NCBI RefSeq assembly: GCF_000024025.1
Contig: NC_013131.1
Coordinates: forward strand, 6,758,001 to 6,822,000
DNA: 64,000 nucleotides
Origin: Catenulispora acidiphila DSM 44928
GTDB taxonomy: Bacteria; Actinomycetota; Actinomycetes; Streptomycetales; Catenulisporaceae
Direction of reading: 5' to 3'
Shown in pieces: positions 51,036 through 59,369 of this stretch. The notes below the pieces were generated by a model. That model had not been told where the DNA came from, searched no databases, and saw only the letters and a program-made list of their open reading frames with translations. Positions within the stretch are counted from its first letter, which is position 1. Every line of letters begins with the position of its first letter. The translations under genes and the position numbers were made by a program.

Positions 51036-51875
51036 TCAGAGCCGCGTCGCCACCCGCACCAGATCGGCGACCGCGCGCTGCCGGCTGTGCGGCGGCCAGG
51101 CGATCACCGTAGTCACCGGCGGCGCGTCCAGCACCGGCACGGTCACCAGATCGCGCCGCAGGTCCACGGCGGCGGACTCGGGCACGACGACCGTGGTCCG
51201 GCCGAGGGCGATCAGCTGGTAGATCTGGCCTAGGTTGCGTACTTCCGGCCCGGGTCCGTCCGGGTAGCTGCCGTCCGCCCGGCACCAGCGGGCCGGCGGC
51301 AGGTCCGGGAGCGCGGCGAGTTCGGCGGCGCGGATCTGCGCGCGGGCGGCGAGCGGATGCGCGATCGGCAGGATCGCCACCTGCTTCTCGGTATAGAGCG
51401 TCTCGGTGTCGAGCCCTTCGGCCGGGTCGAAAGGCAGGTGCAGCAGGGCCACATCGGCCTGTCCGCTCAGCAGCAGGCGCCGGTGTTGGTGCGCCTCGCA
51501 CAGCAGCAGCTCGACGGGCGCGGCGCCGGGCTCGGCGCGGTAGGCGTCCAGGAGCTTGGCCAGCAGCTCGCCGGCGGTCCCGGTCTTGACCGCGAGGACG
51601 ACCCGCGGCTGGCTGGTCGCGGCTTCCTGCGTGCGGCGCTCGGCGGTGGCCACGGCGCTCAGGATCGAGCGTGCCTCTGCCAGCAGGACAGAGCCGGCGT
51701 CGGTGAGCGCGACCTTGCGGCTGGTGCGCTCCAGGAGCGTGACGCCCAGGCGCCGCTCGAGCTGGGCGATGGTGCGCGACAGCGCCGGCTGCGCGATGTC
51801 CAGGCGCTCGGCGGCCTTGCCGAAGTGCAGTTCTTCCGCGACGGCGACGAAGTACTGCAGTTCGCGGATTTCCAT
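51036..51875 (-). CDS. LysR-family transcriptional regulator
   Basis: Regulator of 279 aa. HTH: MEIRELQYFVAVAEELHFG, QPALSRTIAQLERRLG; effector domain from about residue 88. The start at 51875 gives the canonical N-terminus; 29 residues of a longer frame are left out. It is divergent from an SDR gene across 101 bp, the usual arrangement for a LysR protein and its target. It shares the EELHFGKAAERL pattern with the LysR protein at 12.6-13.6 kb, so the two are of one subgroup. Confidence 0.88.
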   Translation of the reverse strand: MEIRELQYFVAVAEELHFGKAAERLDIAQPALSRTIAQLERRLGVTLLERTSRKVALTDAGSVLLAEARSILSAVATAERRTQEAATSQPRVVLAVKTGTAGELLAKLLDAYRAEPGAAPVELLLCEAHQHRRLLLSGQADVALLHLPFDPAEGLDTETLYTEKQVAILPIAHPLAARAQIRAAELAALPDLPPARWCRADGSYPDGPGPEVRNLGQIYQLIALGRTTVVVPESAAVDLRRDLVTVPVLDAPPVTTVIAWPPHSRQRAVADLVRVATRL

Positions 51876-51976
51876 GCGTCCACGGTAACCGGCGCGATAG
51901 ACCGATGCCGTTCGGATATCGCTGCGGTGCCCAGACGGTGTTGGTCCGTGGCCACCGCGCAACCAGACTCATTTCC

Positions 51977-52702
51977 ATGAGCGAGACGACGATCGCGCTG
52001 GTCACCGGCGCGAACAAGGGTATCGGGTACGAGATCGCGGCCGGGCTCGGCGCGGTGGGGTTCAGCGTCGGCGTGGGCGCTCGGGACGAGGGGCGCCGGG
52101 ATGCGGCCGTGGCGAAACTGCGCGCGGCGGGCGTGGACGCGTTCGGCGTGCCGCTGGACGTGACCGACGACGCGAGCGTGGCCGCCGCGGCGCGGCTGAT
52201 CGAGGAGCGCGCGGGGCGTCTGGACGTGCTGATCAACAACGCCGGTATCGCCGAGGGCTGGCCGGACAACCCGACTTCTTTGGATCCGGAGGTCGTGCGG
52301 CGGATGGTGGACACCAACGTCATCGGCGTCATCCGGGTCACCAACGCGATGCTGCCGCTGCTGCGCCGCTCGGCGCACCCGCGGATCGTCAACCAGTCCA
52401 GCGGGGTCTCCTCGCTGACGTACCAGACCACGCCCGGCAGCGAGCGCGGCGGGATCAGCGGCGGCTACACGCCGACGAAGACGTATCTGAACGCTGTCAC
52501 CATCCAGTACGCCAAGGAACTCAAGGACACCGGCATCCTGATCAACCTCGCCTGTCCCGGCTACGTGGCCACGGATTTGAACGGCTTCCAGGGCACCCGC
52601 ACCCCCGAGCAGGGCGCGGCGGCCTCGATCCGGCTCGCGACGCTGCCGGACGACGGGCCGAGCGGCGGACTGTTCGACGATGAGGGGGTCATCCCTTGGT
52701 AG
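51977..52702 (+). CDS. Short-chain dehydrogenase/reductase
   Basis: SDR of 241 aa with the cofactor motif TGANKGIGYEIA, NNAGIAEGW and the catalytic Ser (NQSSGVSSL) with YTPTK. TGANKGIG is the form found in carbonyl reductase-like SDRs. An Arg in GARDEGR suggests NADPH use. The gene lies opposite the LysR gene and is presumably under its control. It ends at a perfect hairpin terminator. Confidence 0.87.
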   Translation: MSETTIALVTGANKGIGYEIAAGLGAVGFSVGVGARDEGRRDAAVAKLRAAGVDAFGVPLDVTDDASVAAAARLIEERAGRLDVLINNAGIAEGWPDNPTSLDPEVVRRMVDTNVIGVIRVTNAMLPLLRRSAHPRIVNQSSGVSSLTYQTTPGSERGGISGGYTPTKTYLNAVTIQYAKELKDTGILINLACPGYVATDLNGFQGTRTPEQGAAASIRLATLPDDGPSGGLFDDEGVIPW

Positions 52703-52737
52703 TGGCGCTTGCGCCGCGACTGAGACGAAACGCTTGA

Positions 52738-52769
52738 GAGCCGAGGCTGGTCGGTACCAGCCTCGGCTC
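52738..52769. terminator. Perfect 14-bp bidirectional terminator
   Basis: GAGCCGAGGCTGGT (52738-52751) and its complement (52756-52769) enclose a CGGT tetraloop between the convergent SDR and MFS genes, the best hairpin in the window. Confidence 0.92.
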
Positions 52770-52797
52770 GTCACTTTCTCAGTTCCCTCAAACGGGA

Positions 52798-54261
52798 TCA
52801 AACGTTCGCAGCAGCCATCGCCTTCGGCTCGCTGTCGACTCCGGCGTCGATGGTGTCCGGCGTCGTCATCGCTGTCATCTGCGGCGCCTTGACCAGGAAC
52901 GGCACCACCGCGGCGACCAGTGCCAGCGCCGAGGCGATCAGGAAGGCGTGCGAGTAGGCGTCGATGGTCGGCAACTGGACGCCGGGGGCGACCTGCTTCA
53001 TGTTGCCGGTCAGCACCGCGCCGATGACCGCCGTGCCGACGGCGCCGCCGACGGTCCGCAGCACCGCGTTCATGCCGTTGGCGATGCCCGACTGCTGCAC
53101 CGGGACCGAGGCGTTGATGTACGCCGGCATCGCCGCGTACGCCATGCCCACGCCGACGCCCATGACGCCGGAGGCGACCACGACGTGCCAGCTGGAGCTG
53201 TGCGCGAAGACCAGCAGGCCCAGGCCCGCCGCGGCGAACGCGCCGCCGAGCACCAGGGGCAGGCGCGGACCGCCGCGCTTGATCAGGGCCGCGCCGACCG
53301 GGGCTGCGGCGAAGGAGCCGACCGCCGAGGGGAACAGCATCCAGCCCGAGGCCAAAACCGAGGCGCCGAAACCGTAGCCGACCGCCTTCGGGGTCTGCGT
53401 GAAGTCGCTCATCAACAGGAAAGAGCCATACATCGCGAAGCCGACCAGGACCCCGGCGGTGTTGGTGACCGCGACCGCGGGCTTGGCGAGCATCGCGATG
53501 TCCACCAGCGGGGAGGCCACGCGGCGTTCCACCACGACCCACAGCACCAGGACCACCACGGCCGTCACGAACAGTCCGAGCGTGCGGGCGGAGCCCCAGC
53601 CCCAGTCGTTGCCCTGGCTGACCGCGATCAGCAGCGCCGAGAGCCAACCGGCGAGCAGCAGCGCGCCCAGCGGGTCGGCCTTGCCCTCGGCCTTGATCGG
53701 GTCGTGCGGGACCAGCCAGACCACCAATGCGAGAGCGACGGCGGCCAGCACGGCGCCCATCCAGAACACCGACTCGTAGCTGAAGTGCTCCATCACCACG
53801 CCGGTGGCGACCAGGCCCAGCCCCGAGCCGACGCCGAGGGCCGCGGAGACCATCGCCACACCGCCGGTGACCTTCTTGCGCGGCAGCTCATCGCGCACTA
53901 CGGCCACCGCCAGCGGCAGGATCGCACCCCCGGTCCCGGCCACGACCCGGGCTATCAGCAGCAGCCCGAACGAGCCGCCGATCCCGCCGAGGACGCCGCC
54001 AACCAGCACACCGGCGATCGCCACCACCAGCACCGGCTTGCGCCCGCGCAGGTCGCCGATGCGCGCCAGCAGCGGCGTGAGCACCGCCGCCGACAGCAGG
54101 TTCGCGGTCATCAGCCAGGTGATGCCGCTGCCGGCGACGTGCAAGTTCTTCTGCAGCGTCGGCAGGATCGGGACCACGGAGGTCTGGACGAGGGAGAAAG
54201 CCAGTACGGACAACACGAGCGCGGGCAGTACTCCCCGCGATCGCCGCGCCTGGTCGGACAT
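52798..54261 (-). CDS. MFS drug:H+ antiporter, DHA2-like
   Basis: Major facilitator of 487 aa with about 14 predicted membrane segments. Motif A is ARIGDLRGRKPV, and motif C-like GSGLGLVATGVVM is in TM5. The 14-segment layout matches QacA/EmrB-type efflux pumps. Start: of three clustered ATGs, 54261 has GGAG 6 nt upstream. It lies back-to-back with a MarR regulator 38 bp away, so it is probably de-repressed by a toxic ligand. Confidence 0.87.
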   Translation of the reverse strand: MSDQARRSRGVLPALVLSVLAFSLVQTSVVPILPTLQKNLHVAGSGITWLMTANLLSAAVLTPLLARIGDLRGRKPVLVVAIAGVLVGGVLGGIGGSFGLLLIARVVAGTGGAILPLAVAVVRDELPRKKVTGGVAMVSAALGVGSGLGLVATGVVMEHFSYESVFWMGAVLAAVALALVVWLVPHDPIKAEGKADPLGALLLAGWLSALLIAVSQGNDWGWGSARTLGLFVTAVVVLVLWVVVERRVASPLVDIAMLAKPAVAVTNTAGVLVGFAMYGSFLLMSDFTQTPKAVGYGFGASVLASGWMLFPSAVGSFAAAPVGAALIKRGGPRLPLVLGGAFAAAGLGLLVFAHSSSWHVVVASGVMGVGVGMAYAAMPAYINASVPVQQSGIANGMNAVLRTVGGAVGTAVIGAVLTGNMKQVAPGVQLPTIDAYSHAFLIASALALVAAVVPFLVKAPQMTAMTTPDTIDAGVDSEPKAMAAANV

Positions 54262-54299
54262 CATACGCTCCATGGTTTCACTGGTTTATAGTTGATGAC
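54262..54299. promoter_or_regulatory. Compact divergent MarR/MFS promoter
   Basis: The 38-bp gap has TATAGT at 54287-54292, exactly 7 nt before the MarR ATG, with no Shine-Dalgarno, so the MarR mRNA is probably leaderless. A MarR dimer bound here would block both genes. No long palindrome is visible. Confidence 0.45.
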
Positions 54300-54818
54300 A
54301 TGAAGTATTTAACCACGGCACACCCGGATGTTGAGCACGAGACGGCACCCGCATACCGTGGCACCGTGAGCCGCGCCGACCTCCCCGCCGCCCTGGACAA
54401 CCGCCGCGACCCCGTGACAGCGGAGGTATTGGAGCTCTTCTGGGCCGCCTCCCAGAGCTTCTACGACAACTACGACGAAGCCGCCGCCCGCCACGACCTG
54501 ACCCGGATGCAGGCATTCGTGCTGGCCAACCTCATGGCCGGCCCAAAACCGATGCGCTTCCTGGCCGAACACCTCAAGTGCGAACCCTCGAACATCACCG
54601 GCCTGGTGGACCGCATGGAAGCCCGCGGCCTCGTCACCCGCGAGCCCGACCCAGAGGACCGCCGCGTGAAGAGAATCACAGCCACCGAACTCGGCCGCGC
54701 CTCCTTCGACGCCGTGTGGAGCGGCCTGACCTTCGCCGCCGAACCCCTGGCCGGACTGAGCGGCAGCGAGCGCGAAACGCTGCGGGATCTACTGCGGCGG
54801 ATTGTGCCGGGCGCTTAG
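54300..54818 (+). CDS. MarR-family transcriptional regulator
   Basis: Regulator of 172 aa. The winged HTH reads RFLAEHLKCEPSNITGLVDR with the wing EPDPEDRRVKRI. The first 30 residues are a weakly conserved extension; later in-frame starts (GTG at 54366) would remove it. It is divergent from the MFS efflux gene and is the likely repressor of both. The stop overlaps the stop of the next convergent gene by 4 bp. Confidence 0.85.
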   Translation: MKYLTTAHPDVEHETAPAYRGTVSRADLPAALDNRRDPVTAEVLELFWAASQSFYDNYDEAAARHDLTRMQAFVLANLMAGPKPMRFLAEHLKCEPSNITGLVDRMEARGLVTREPDPEDRRVKRITATELGRASFDAVWSGLTFAAEPLAGLSGSERETLRDLLRRIVPGA

Positions 54819-55426
54819 CCGGGGTTGCTCGACGAACCGGTCGGGGTCGGAATGTCGGCGGAAGTCGGCTTGGGATCACCGGTCGCGGCCGAGGTGATGG
54901 CAGCGATGAGCACCAGGGCGGTCACGACCACCTGCACGAGCGCCACGCGTGTACGCCCGGCGCGGAACAACAAGAACGTGACCACACCGAACAGCACCGA
55001 CACGAGAAAAAGGACCGCCAAGTCCTCAATCCACGCCTGCCGCCGCAAGTGCACGGTGGCATCGTCGAACCGCTGCACCTCAATGATGAACAGCACGACC
55101 AGCGCCACGACCGCGACCGCGAAGTCCGCCAGCAGAACGCGCGCCAGCAGCGGCATGCGCTCAGGCTCGGGTTCGTAGGCTGCGGCGGGGGCGGAGGCAG
55201 GGCGACGGCGAGGTTCGGCAGGCTGGCGAGTGTTTGCGGGCGACTGCGCCGCAGCCGACTCCCCGGCATCCACCACCGAACGCTTCGCCTCCGCCGACTC
55301 GCGCCGCGGGCGCGGAACCTCCGGCGTCGCGGTGGTCGGCTCGGCGGCCGGGCTGGGGTGGGTCGCTTCCGTGGCTGAGGCCGCGTCCTCCTTCTGCGTG
55401 CCGGGCATCTCAGGGTTCGCCATCAT
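54815..55426 (-). CDS. Membrane protein with disordered N-terminus, unknown function
   Basis: Protein of 203 aa. Residues 1-92 are rich in Pro, Ala, Glu and Arg and probably disordered in the cytoplasm. Three membrane segments follow (about 93-112, 128-148 and 156-178), with a Thr/Pro/Ser tail (SADIPTPTGSSSNPG). There are no motifs for a family. Two adjacent ATGs (55426 and 55423) compete for the start. It is tail to tail with marR. Confidence 0.65.
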   Translation of the reverse strand: MMANPEMPGTQKEDAASATEATHPSPAAEPTTATPEVPRPRRESAEAKRSVVDAGESAAAQSPANTRQPAEPRRRPASAPAAAYEPEPERMPLLARVLLADFAVAVVALVVLFIIEVQRFDDATVHLRRQAWIEDLAVLFLVSVLFGVVTFLLFRAGRTRVALVQVVVTALVLIAAITSAATGDPKPTSADIPTPTGSSSNPG

Positions 55427-55505
55427 CCGCCGTTCTTGTGGATCGCCGCGTACGGGTGTGGCGCTTATGCTGGCCCAGCCGACCCCTCGGGCGCCAGCGT
55501 CGCTG

Positions 55506-56384
55506 CTAGTCGGCGTCCGGGGACAGACCGTCCGCGGACAACGCACTGATGAAGTGCGCCGCGGTCTTCGCCATCTCCTCGCGCGCCTGCGCCAAGTACT
55601 TGCGAGGGTCCACCGCGTTCTCCGGCGCCTGCTCCAGCCACCCGCGCACCGCCCCGGTGAAGGCGATGTTCAACGCGGTCCCGATATTCACCTTCACCAG
55701 TCCACCGGCGACCGCGCGCGCCAACTCCGCATCCGGCACGCCAGAGGAGCCATGCAGCACCAGCGGAACGCCGACCGCGTCACGCAGCCGCGCTATCAGC
55801 TCATGGTCGAGCACGGCGCTACGGTCGGTCATCGCATGCGAGCTCCCGACCGCGACGGCCAGCGCGTCCACGCCGGTCGCGGCGACGAACTCGCGCGCCT
55901 CGTCAGGATCCGTGCGAGCGCCAGGAGCGTGCGCAGACAACGGCGCCTCGCCGTCCTTCCCGCCGACCTTGCCGAGTTCGGCCTCCAGCCACAGGCCGTG
56001 CCCGTGAGCCCAATCGGCGGCTTCGCGAGTGGCGGCGAGGTTCTCGGCGTAGTCCAGGTGCGAGCCGTCGAACATCGCAGAGCCGAAGCCGTAGTCGGCA
56101 GCCTGGCGCAGCAGCGCGGAATCCTCGACGTGGTCCAAGTGCAGCGCGACCTCGACCCCGGCGGCATCGGCAACCGCAGCGGTGGCGCGAGCGATCGGAG
56201 CCAGCCGGCCGTGATGGAACTTCACCGCGTTCTCGGATATCTGCAAAATCACCGGCGACTGCACGCTTTCCGCCGCCGCGACGATCGCCTCAGCGTGCTC
56301 GAGCGTGATGACATTGAAAGCGGCAAGAGCACGGCGCTCGGCGCGAGCGGCGGTGACGAGCTCGCCGGTGGGCTTCAGAGGCAT
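55506..56384 (-). CDS. Class II ketose-bisphosphate aldolase (GatY/KbaY/Fba-like)
   Basis: Zinc aldolase of 292 aa that cleaves fructose- or tagatose-1,6-bisphosphate. ALHLDHVED holds the catalytic Asp and a zinc His; LEAELGKVGG, VGSSHAM and LVLHGSSGVPD hold further ligands; VKVNIGTALNIAF binds phosphate. It is the last gene of the SIS - ROK - PfkB - aldolase operon, 17 bp after the kinase gene, so it should act on the kinase product. Confidence 0.88.
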   Translation of the reverse strand: MPLKPTGELVTAARAERRALAAFNVITLEHAEAIVAAAESVQSPVILQISENAVKFHHGRLAPIARATAAVADAAGVEVALHLDHVEDSALLRQAADYGFGSAMFDGSHLDYAENLAATREAADWAHGHGLWLEAELGKVGGKDGEAPLSAHAPGARTDPDEAREFVAATGVDALAVAVGSSHAMTDRSAVLDHELIARLRDAVGVPLVLHGSSGVPDAELARAVAGGLVKVNIGTALNIAFTGAVRGWLEQAPENAVDPRKYLAQAREEMAKTAAHFISALSADGLSPDAD

Positions 56385-56401
56385 AGCGGATCCTTACGTC
56401 T

Positions 56402-57328
56402 TCAGTCTTCGGGGTGGGCACTGATCGCAAACCGGAACCGCTCATACGCCTCGGCGTCGAAGACCCCGGCGCGGTCGGTGAGCACGGTCGCGGCCGACAG
56501 CGCGGCAGCATCGGCAAGCAGTTCGAGCCAAGGACTGCCATCGACGAGCCCGACAGCGAGCGCGGCGACCGAGGCATCACCAGCGCCAGTGGGATTTCCG
56601 CCCTCTATACGCGGCGGGCGCGCGCTCCAGCTGCCCTCAGAGGTCAAGGCGGTCAAGCCGTCCGGACCGTTGGACGAGACCACAGCCCGAGCGCCCCGCT
56701 CCAGCAGTTCCGCAGCAGCAGCGCGGGAATCGCTCATCCCGGTGGCATCGAGAAGTTCGTGCGCGTTCGGCTTTACAATCGCCGGATGCGCAGCAAGAGC
56801 GGCCAACAACGGTGCACCCTCAGTGTCCAGAATCGTCGGCACACCGAACCCGTCGGCGAGCGCTATCAACTCCGCATAAGCATCGTCGGCCACACCGCGC
56901 GGAAGCTTGCCGGACAACACCAGCACCGGAGCACCGTCCAGCACAGCCGTCTCCAGCAACGAGCCCACCGCCGCGCATATCTCGGCCCACTCGTCGGCAC
57001 TGACTTCGGGCCCTGATTCATTGAATCCCGTCGCGAGCCCCGACCCCTCGACCACCGTGACCGTGCGCCGCGTCGCTCCGGCAATGGGTATCGCGTGGTG
57101 CGGCACCCCCGAGGCTTCCAGTTCCGCGCGCACCGCCTCGCCGTCGAACCCGCCGAGCGGGAGGACCGCGACCGTCTCGCGTCCGAGGGCGTGCAGCGTG
57201 CGCGAGACGTTCACGCCCTTGCCGCCGGCCTGTGCGTACACGCGCGGTCGGTGCGTAGTCCCCGCCTTCAACTCCGCGACGCTGTACGTGATGTCCAGTG
57301 CCGGGTTGAGCGTGAGCGTGACGATCAC
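56402..57328 (-). CDS. PfkB-family 1-phosphofructokinase / tagatose-6-phosphate kinase
   Basis: Kinase of 308 aa. The N-terminus VIVTLTLNPALDITY is typical of 1-phosphofructokinase and tagatose-6-phosphate kinase (LacC). AGGKGVNVSRTL binds substrate and GGNPTGAGDA includes the catalytic Asp and anion hole. The GTG start at 57328 overlaps the ROK stop by 4 bp (GTGA). It phosphorylates a ketose phosphate to the bisphosphate that the next aldolase cleaves. Confidence 0.88.
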   Translation of the reverse strand: MIVTLTLNPALDITYSVAELKAGTTHRPRVYAQAGGKGVNVSRTLHALGRETVAVLPLGGFDGEAVRAELEASGVPHHAIPIAGATRRTVTVVEGSGLATGFNESGPEVSADEWAEICAAVGSLLETAVLDGAPVLVLSGKLPRGVADDAYAELIALADGFGVPTILDTEGAPLLAALAAHPAIVKPNAHELLDATGMSDSRAAAAELLERGARAVVSSNGPDGLTALTSEGSWSARPPRIEGGNPTGAGDASVAALAVGLVDGSPWLELLADAAALSAATVLTDRAGVFDAEAYERFRFAISAHPED

Positions 57329-58293
57329 GACACCAGGTCCCACGCCAGCAGTCCGGCGCCCAGGCAGCCCGCCAGATCGCCGAGTTCGGCGGTGACCAAC
57401 TCCGGCAGCGCGTGATACGTCGCCTTCGCCGCCAACGCCTCGCCCAACGGCGTCATCAACGTCGCGCCTGCCTCAGCCAGTCCCCCGCCGACGACCACCC
57501 GATCGGGATCGAGCAGCGCAGCGGTGGTGAGCAGAGCGTCGGACAAGACGTCGACCGCCTCATCCCAGATCCGCCGGGCGATCGGGTCGCCGGTCGCCAG
57601 CCGCGCCGCGACGTCCAGCGCGCCGACGTTCGGCGTCCCGGCGGCCTCGGCGTAGCGCGCCGCGACGGCTCCAGCCGAGGAGTACTGCGCCAGGCAGCCG
57701 TGCAGACCGCAGCCGCAGGGCAAACCGCCGGGGCGGACGACGATGTGCCCGAACTCCCCGCCCATCCCGTGCGGGCCCAGGTTCGCGACGCCGTCGATCA
57801 TGATCGCGCCGCCGATGCTGGTGCCCAGCGGCAGGAAGACGAAGCGCGCCGAGCCGCGGCCGGCGCCGATACGCGCCTCGGCCACTCCCCCGGCGCGCAC
57901 GTCGTGGCCGATCGCGATCGGTACCGCCAGGCGCGCGCCGAGCAGCTCGCCGAAAGGCACGTCCCGCCAACCGACGGTGGCGGAGAACACCCCGACACCG
58001 GTCTGTTCATTGATGATCCCGGGCAGGGCGAAGCCGGCTGCCGCGACCGGAGTGCCGTCGGCGGCGGCCGCCTCGACCAGCTCGGCGGCGAAGTCCGCGA
58101 TCGTGGCGATGACCGCCTCCGGGCCGCGCTCGATACGCGTGGCACGGCGCCAGGTGCACCTCAGCGTGCCGTCGCGGGTGACCAGACCTGCTTTGATACC
58201 GGTGCCGCCGACGTCCAGGGCGAGCGTGTACGCCGGACCGGCAGCGTCGTCAACGGTGTCAGCTGCCTCGGCGCTCTGCTCGGGAGCAGACAT
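57325..58293 (-). CDS. ROK-family sugar kinase
   Basis: Kinase of 322 aa. The phosphate-binding loop is LALDVGGTGIKAG, the catalytic Asp lies in AIGHDVRAGG, and the zinc motif GHIVV...CGCGLHGCLAQYSS is complete. ROK kinases phosphorylate glucose or N-acetylhexosamines in the cytoplasm. Within this operon it probably performs the first phosphorylation of an incoming sugar. Its ATG is 1 nt after the end of the SIS gene. Confidence 0.88.
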   Translation of the reverse strand: MSAPEQSAEAADTVDDAAGPAYTLALDVGGTGIKAGLVTRDGTLRCTWRRATRIERGPEAVIATIADFAAELVEAAAADGTPVAAAGFALPGIINEQTGVGVFSATVGWRDVPFGELLGARLAVPIAIGHDVRAGGVAEARIGAGRGSARFVFLPLGTSIGGAIMIDGVANLGPHGMGGEFGHIVVRPGGLPCGCGLHGCLAQYSSAGAVAARYAEAAGTPNVGALDVAARLATGDPIARRIWDEAVDVLSDALLTTAALLDPDRVVVGGGLAEAGATLMTPLGEALAAKATYHALPELVTAELGDLAGCLGAGLLAWDLVS

Positions 58294-58294
58294 C

Positions 58295-59215
58295 TCAGAC
58301 CTCGGACAAGATGACGGAGCGGGTCAGGTTGCGCGGGTTGTCGACCTGCAGGCCCTTGCGGCCGCCGAGCGCCACGGCCAAGCGCTGCACCCGGATCAGC
58401 TCGGCCAGCGGGTCGCGGCCGTCGGCGACGGCCAGCCACTGCCCGCCGGTGGCCTGGACCTGCTCGGCCAGACCCTGCGGTGCTTCGCCGAACATCCAGG
58501 TCACGGTCCCCGGCGAAGCGATGCTGATCGGGCCGTGCCGGTACTCCATCGCCGGGTAGGACTGGGTCCAGGTCAGCGAGGCCTCGGTCATCTTCAGCCC
58601 GGCCTCGTTGGCCAGTCCGACGGTCCAGCCGCGGCCGAGGAAGGCGAACTGGGTGTTGTCCAGGATGCCGTCGGGCAGCGGCTCGGTGACGCAGCGCTCG
58701 GCGTCGGCGACGATCTTCTCCAGGTCGAAGGCGGTGCCGGACTGCGCGGCGACGTGCGCACGGAACAGAGTCAGCGCGGTGGTCGCGAAGCGCGTCTGCA
58801 CGACCGACTTCTCATCGGCGAAGTCCAGCACGATCGTCGCGTCGGCCAGCGCCGGAACCGGGGTCTTCGGGTCGGCGATCACCGCGACGGTTGGGGTGAC
58901 GCCCTTGAGCCGCTGGAGCAGTTCGAGCACCTCGGTCGTGGTGCCGGAGCGGCTGAGCGCGACGACGCGGTCATAGGCGCGGCCGAAGGGGAACTCGGAG
59001 GCGGCGAAGGCGTCGGTCTCCCCCAGGCCCGCCTCCTCGCGCAGGACCGCATAGGCCTGAGCCATGTAGAGCGAGGTGCCGCAGCCGACGACCGCGACGC
59101 GATCGCCCTTGCCCGGCAGTGCCTCGGCGGTCGGTCCGGTGGCGATGGCGGCGGCCCGGCGCCAGGTGTCCGGCTGGCTGATTATCTCGGCGTCGACGTA
59201 TGCGGATCCGGACAT
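58295..59215 (-). CDS. SIS-domain sugar-phosphate isomerase/deaminase (AgaS/GlmS-like)
   Basis: Protein of 306 aa with two SIS domains. VVGCGTSLYMAQAYA and SRSGTTTEVLELLQRLKG bind the sugar phosphate; FLGRGWTVGLANEAGLKM and AMEYRHGP form the second half. This is the GlmS C-terminal/AgaS/FrlB type, which isomerises or deaminates aldose- or amino-sugar phosphates. AGGAG sits 6 nt before ATG 59215; the in-frame GTG at 59221 is too close to it. First gene of the operon, behind DeoR-type operators. Confidence 0.87.
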   Translation of the reverse strand: MSGSAYVDAEIISQPDTWRRAAAIATGPTAEALPGKGDRVAVVGCGTSLYMAQAYAVLREEAGLGETDAFAASEFPFGRAYDRVVALSRSGTTTEVLELLQRLKGVTPTVAVIADPKTPVPALADATIVLDFADEKSVVQTRFATTALTLFRAHVAAQSGTAFDLEKIVADAERCVTEPLPDGILDNTQFAFLGRGWTVGLANEAGLKMTEASLTWTQSYPAMEYRHGPISIASPGTVTWMFGEAPQGLAEQVQATGGQWLAVADGRDPLAELIRVQRLAVALGGRKGLQVDNPRNLTRSVILSEV

Positions 59216-59227
59216 GGACACTCCTCA

Positions 59228-59308
59228 GATTCTGCAAGCCACTGCCTGCAGGCGCTCATGCTTGTATCTGAACGATAGCCAGAGGAGTCGAGCAGAATCA
59301 AGCATGAG
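59228..59308. promoter_or_regulatory. Candidate DeoR operators before the SIS operon
   Basis: Two nested inverted pairs are seen: GATTCTGC (59228-59235) with GCAGAATC (59292-59299), and CTCATGCTTG (59255-59264) with CAAGCATGAG (59299-59308). Both pairs are perfect. The right side, GCAGAATCAAGCATGAG, reappears almost unchanged before the DeoR gene. Confidence 0.6.
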
Positions 59309-59369
59309 TAAATATCGCGTGGTCAGCCGCCGCGCCGCGCGATCTGCCGCATAATTCCGCGGCGCCTCG

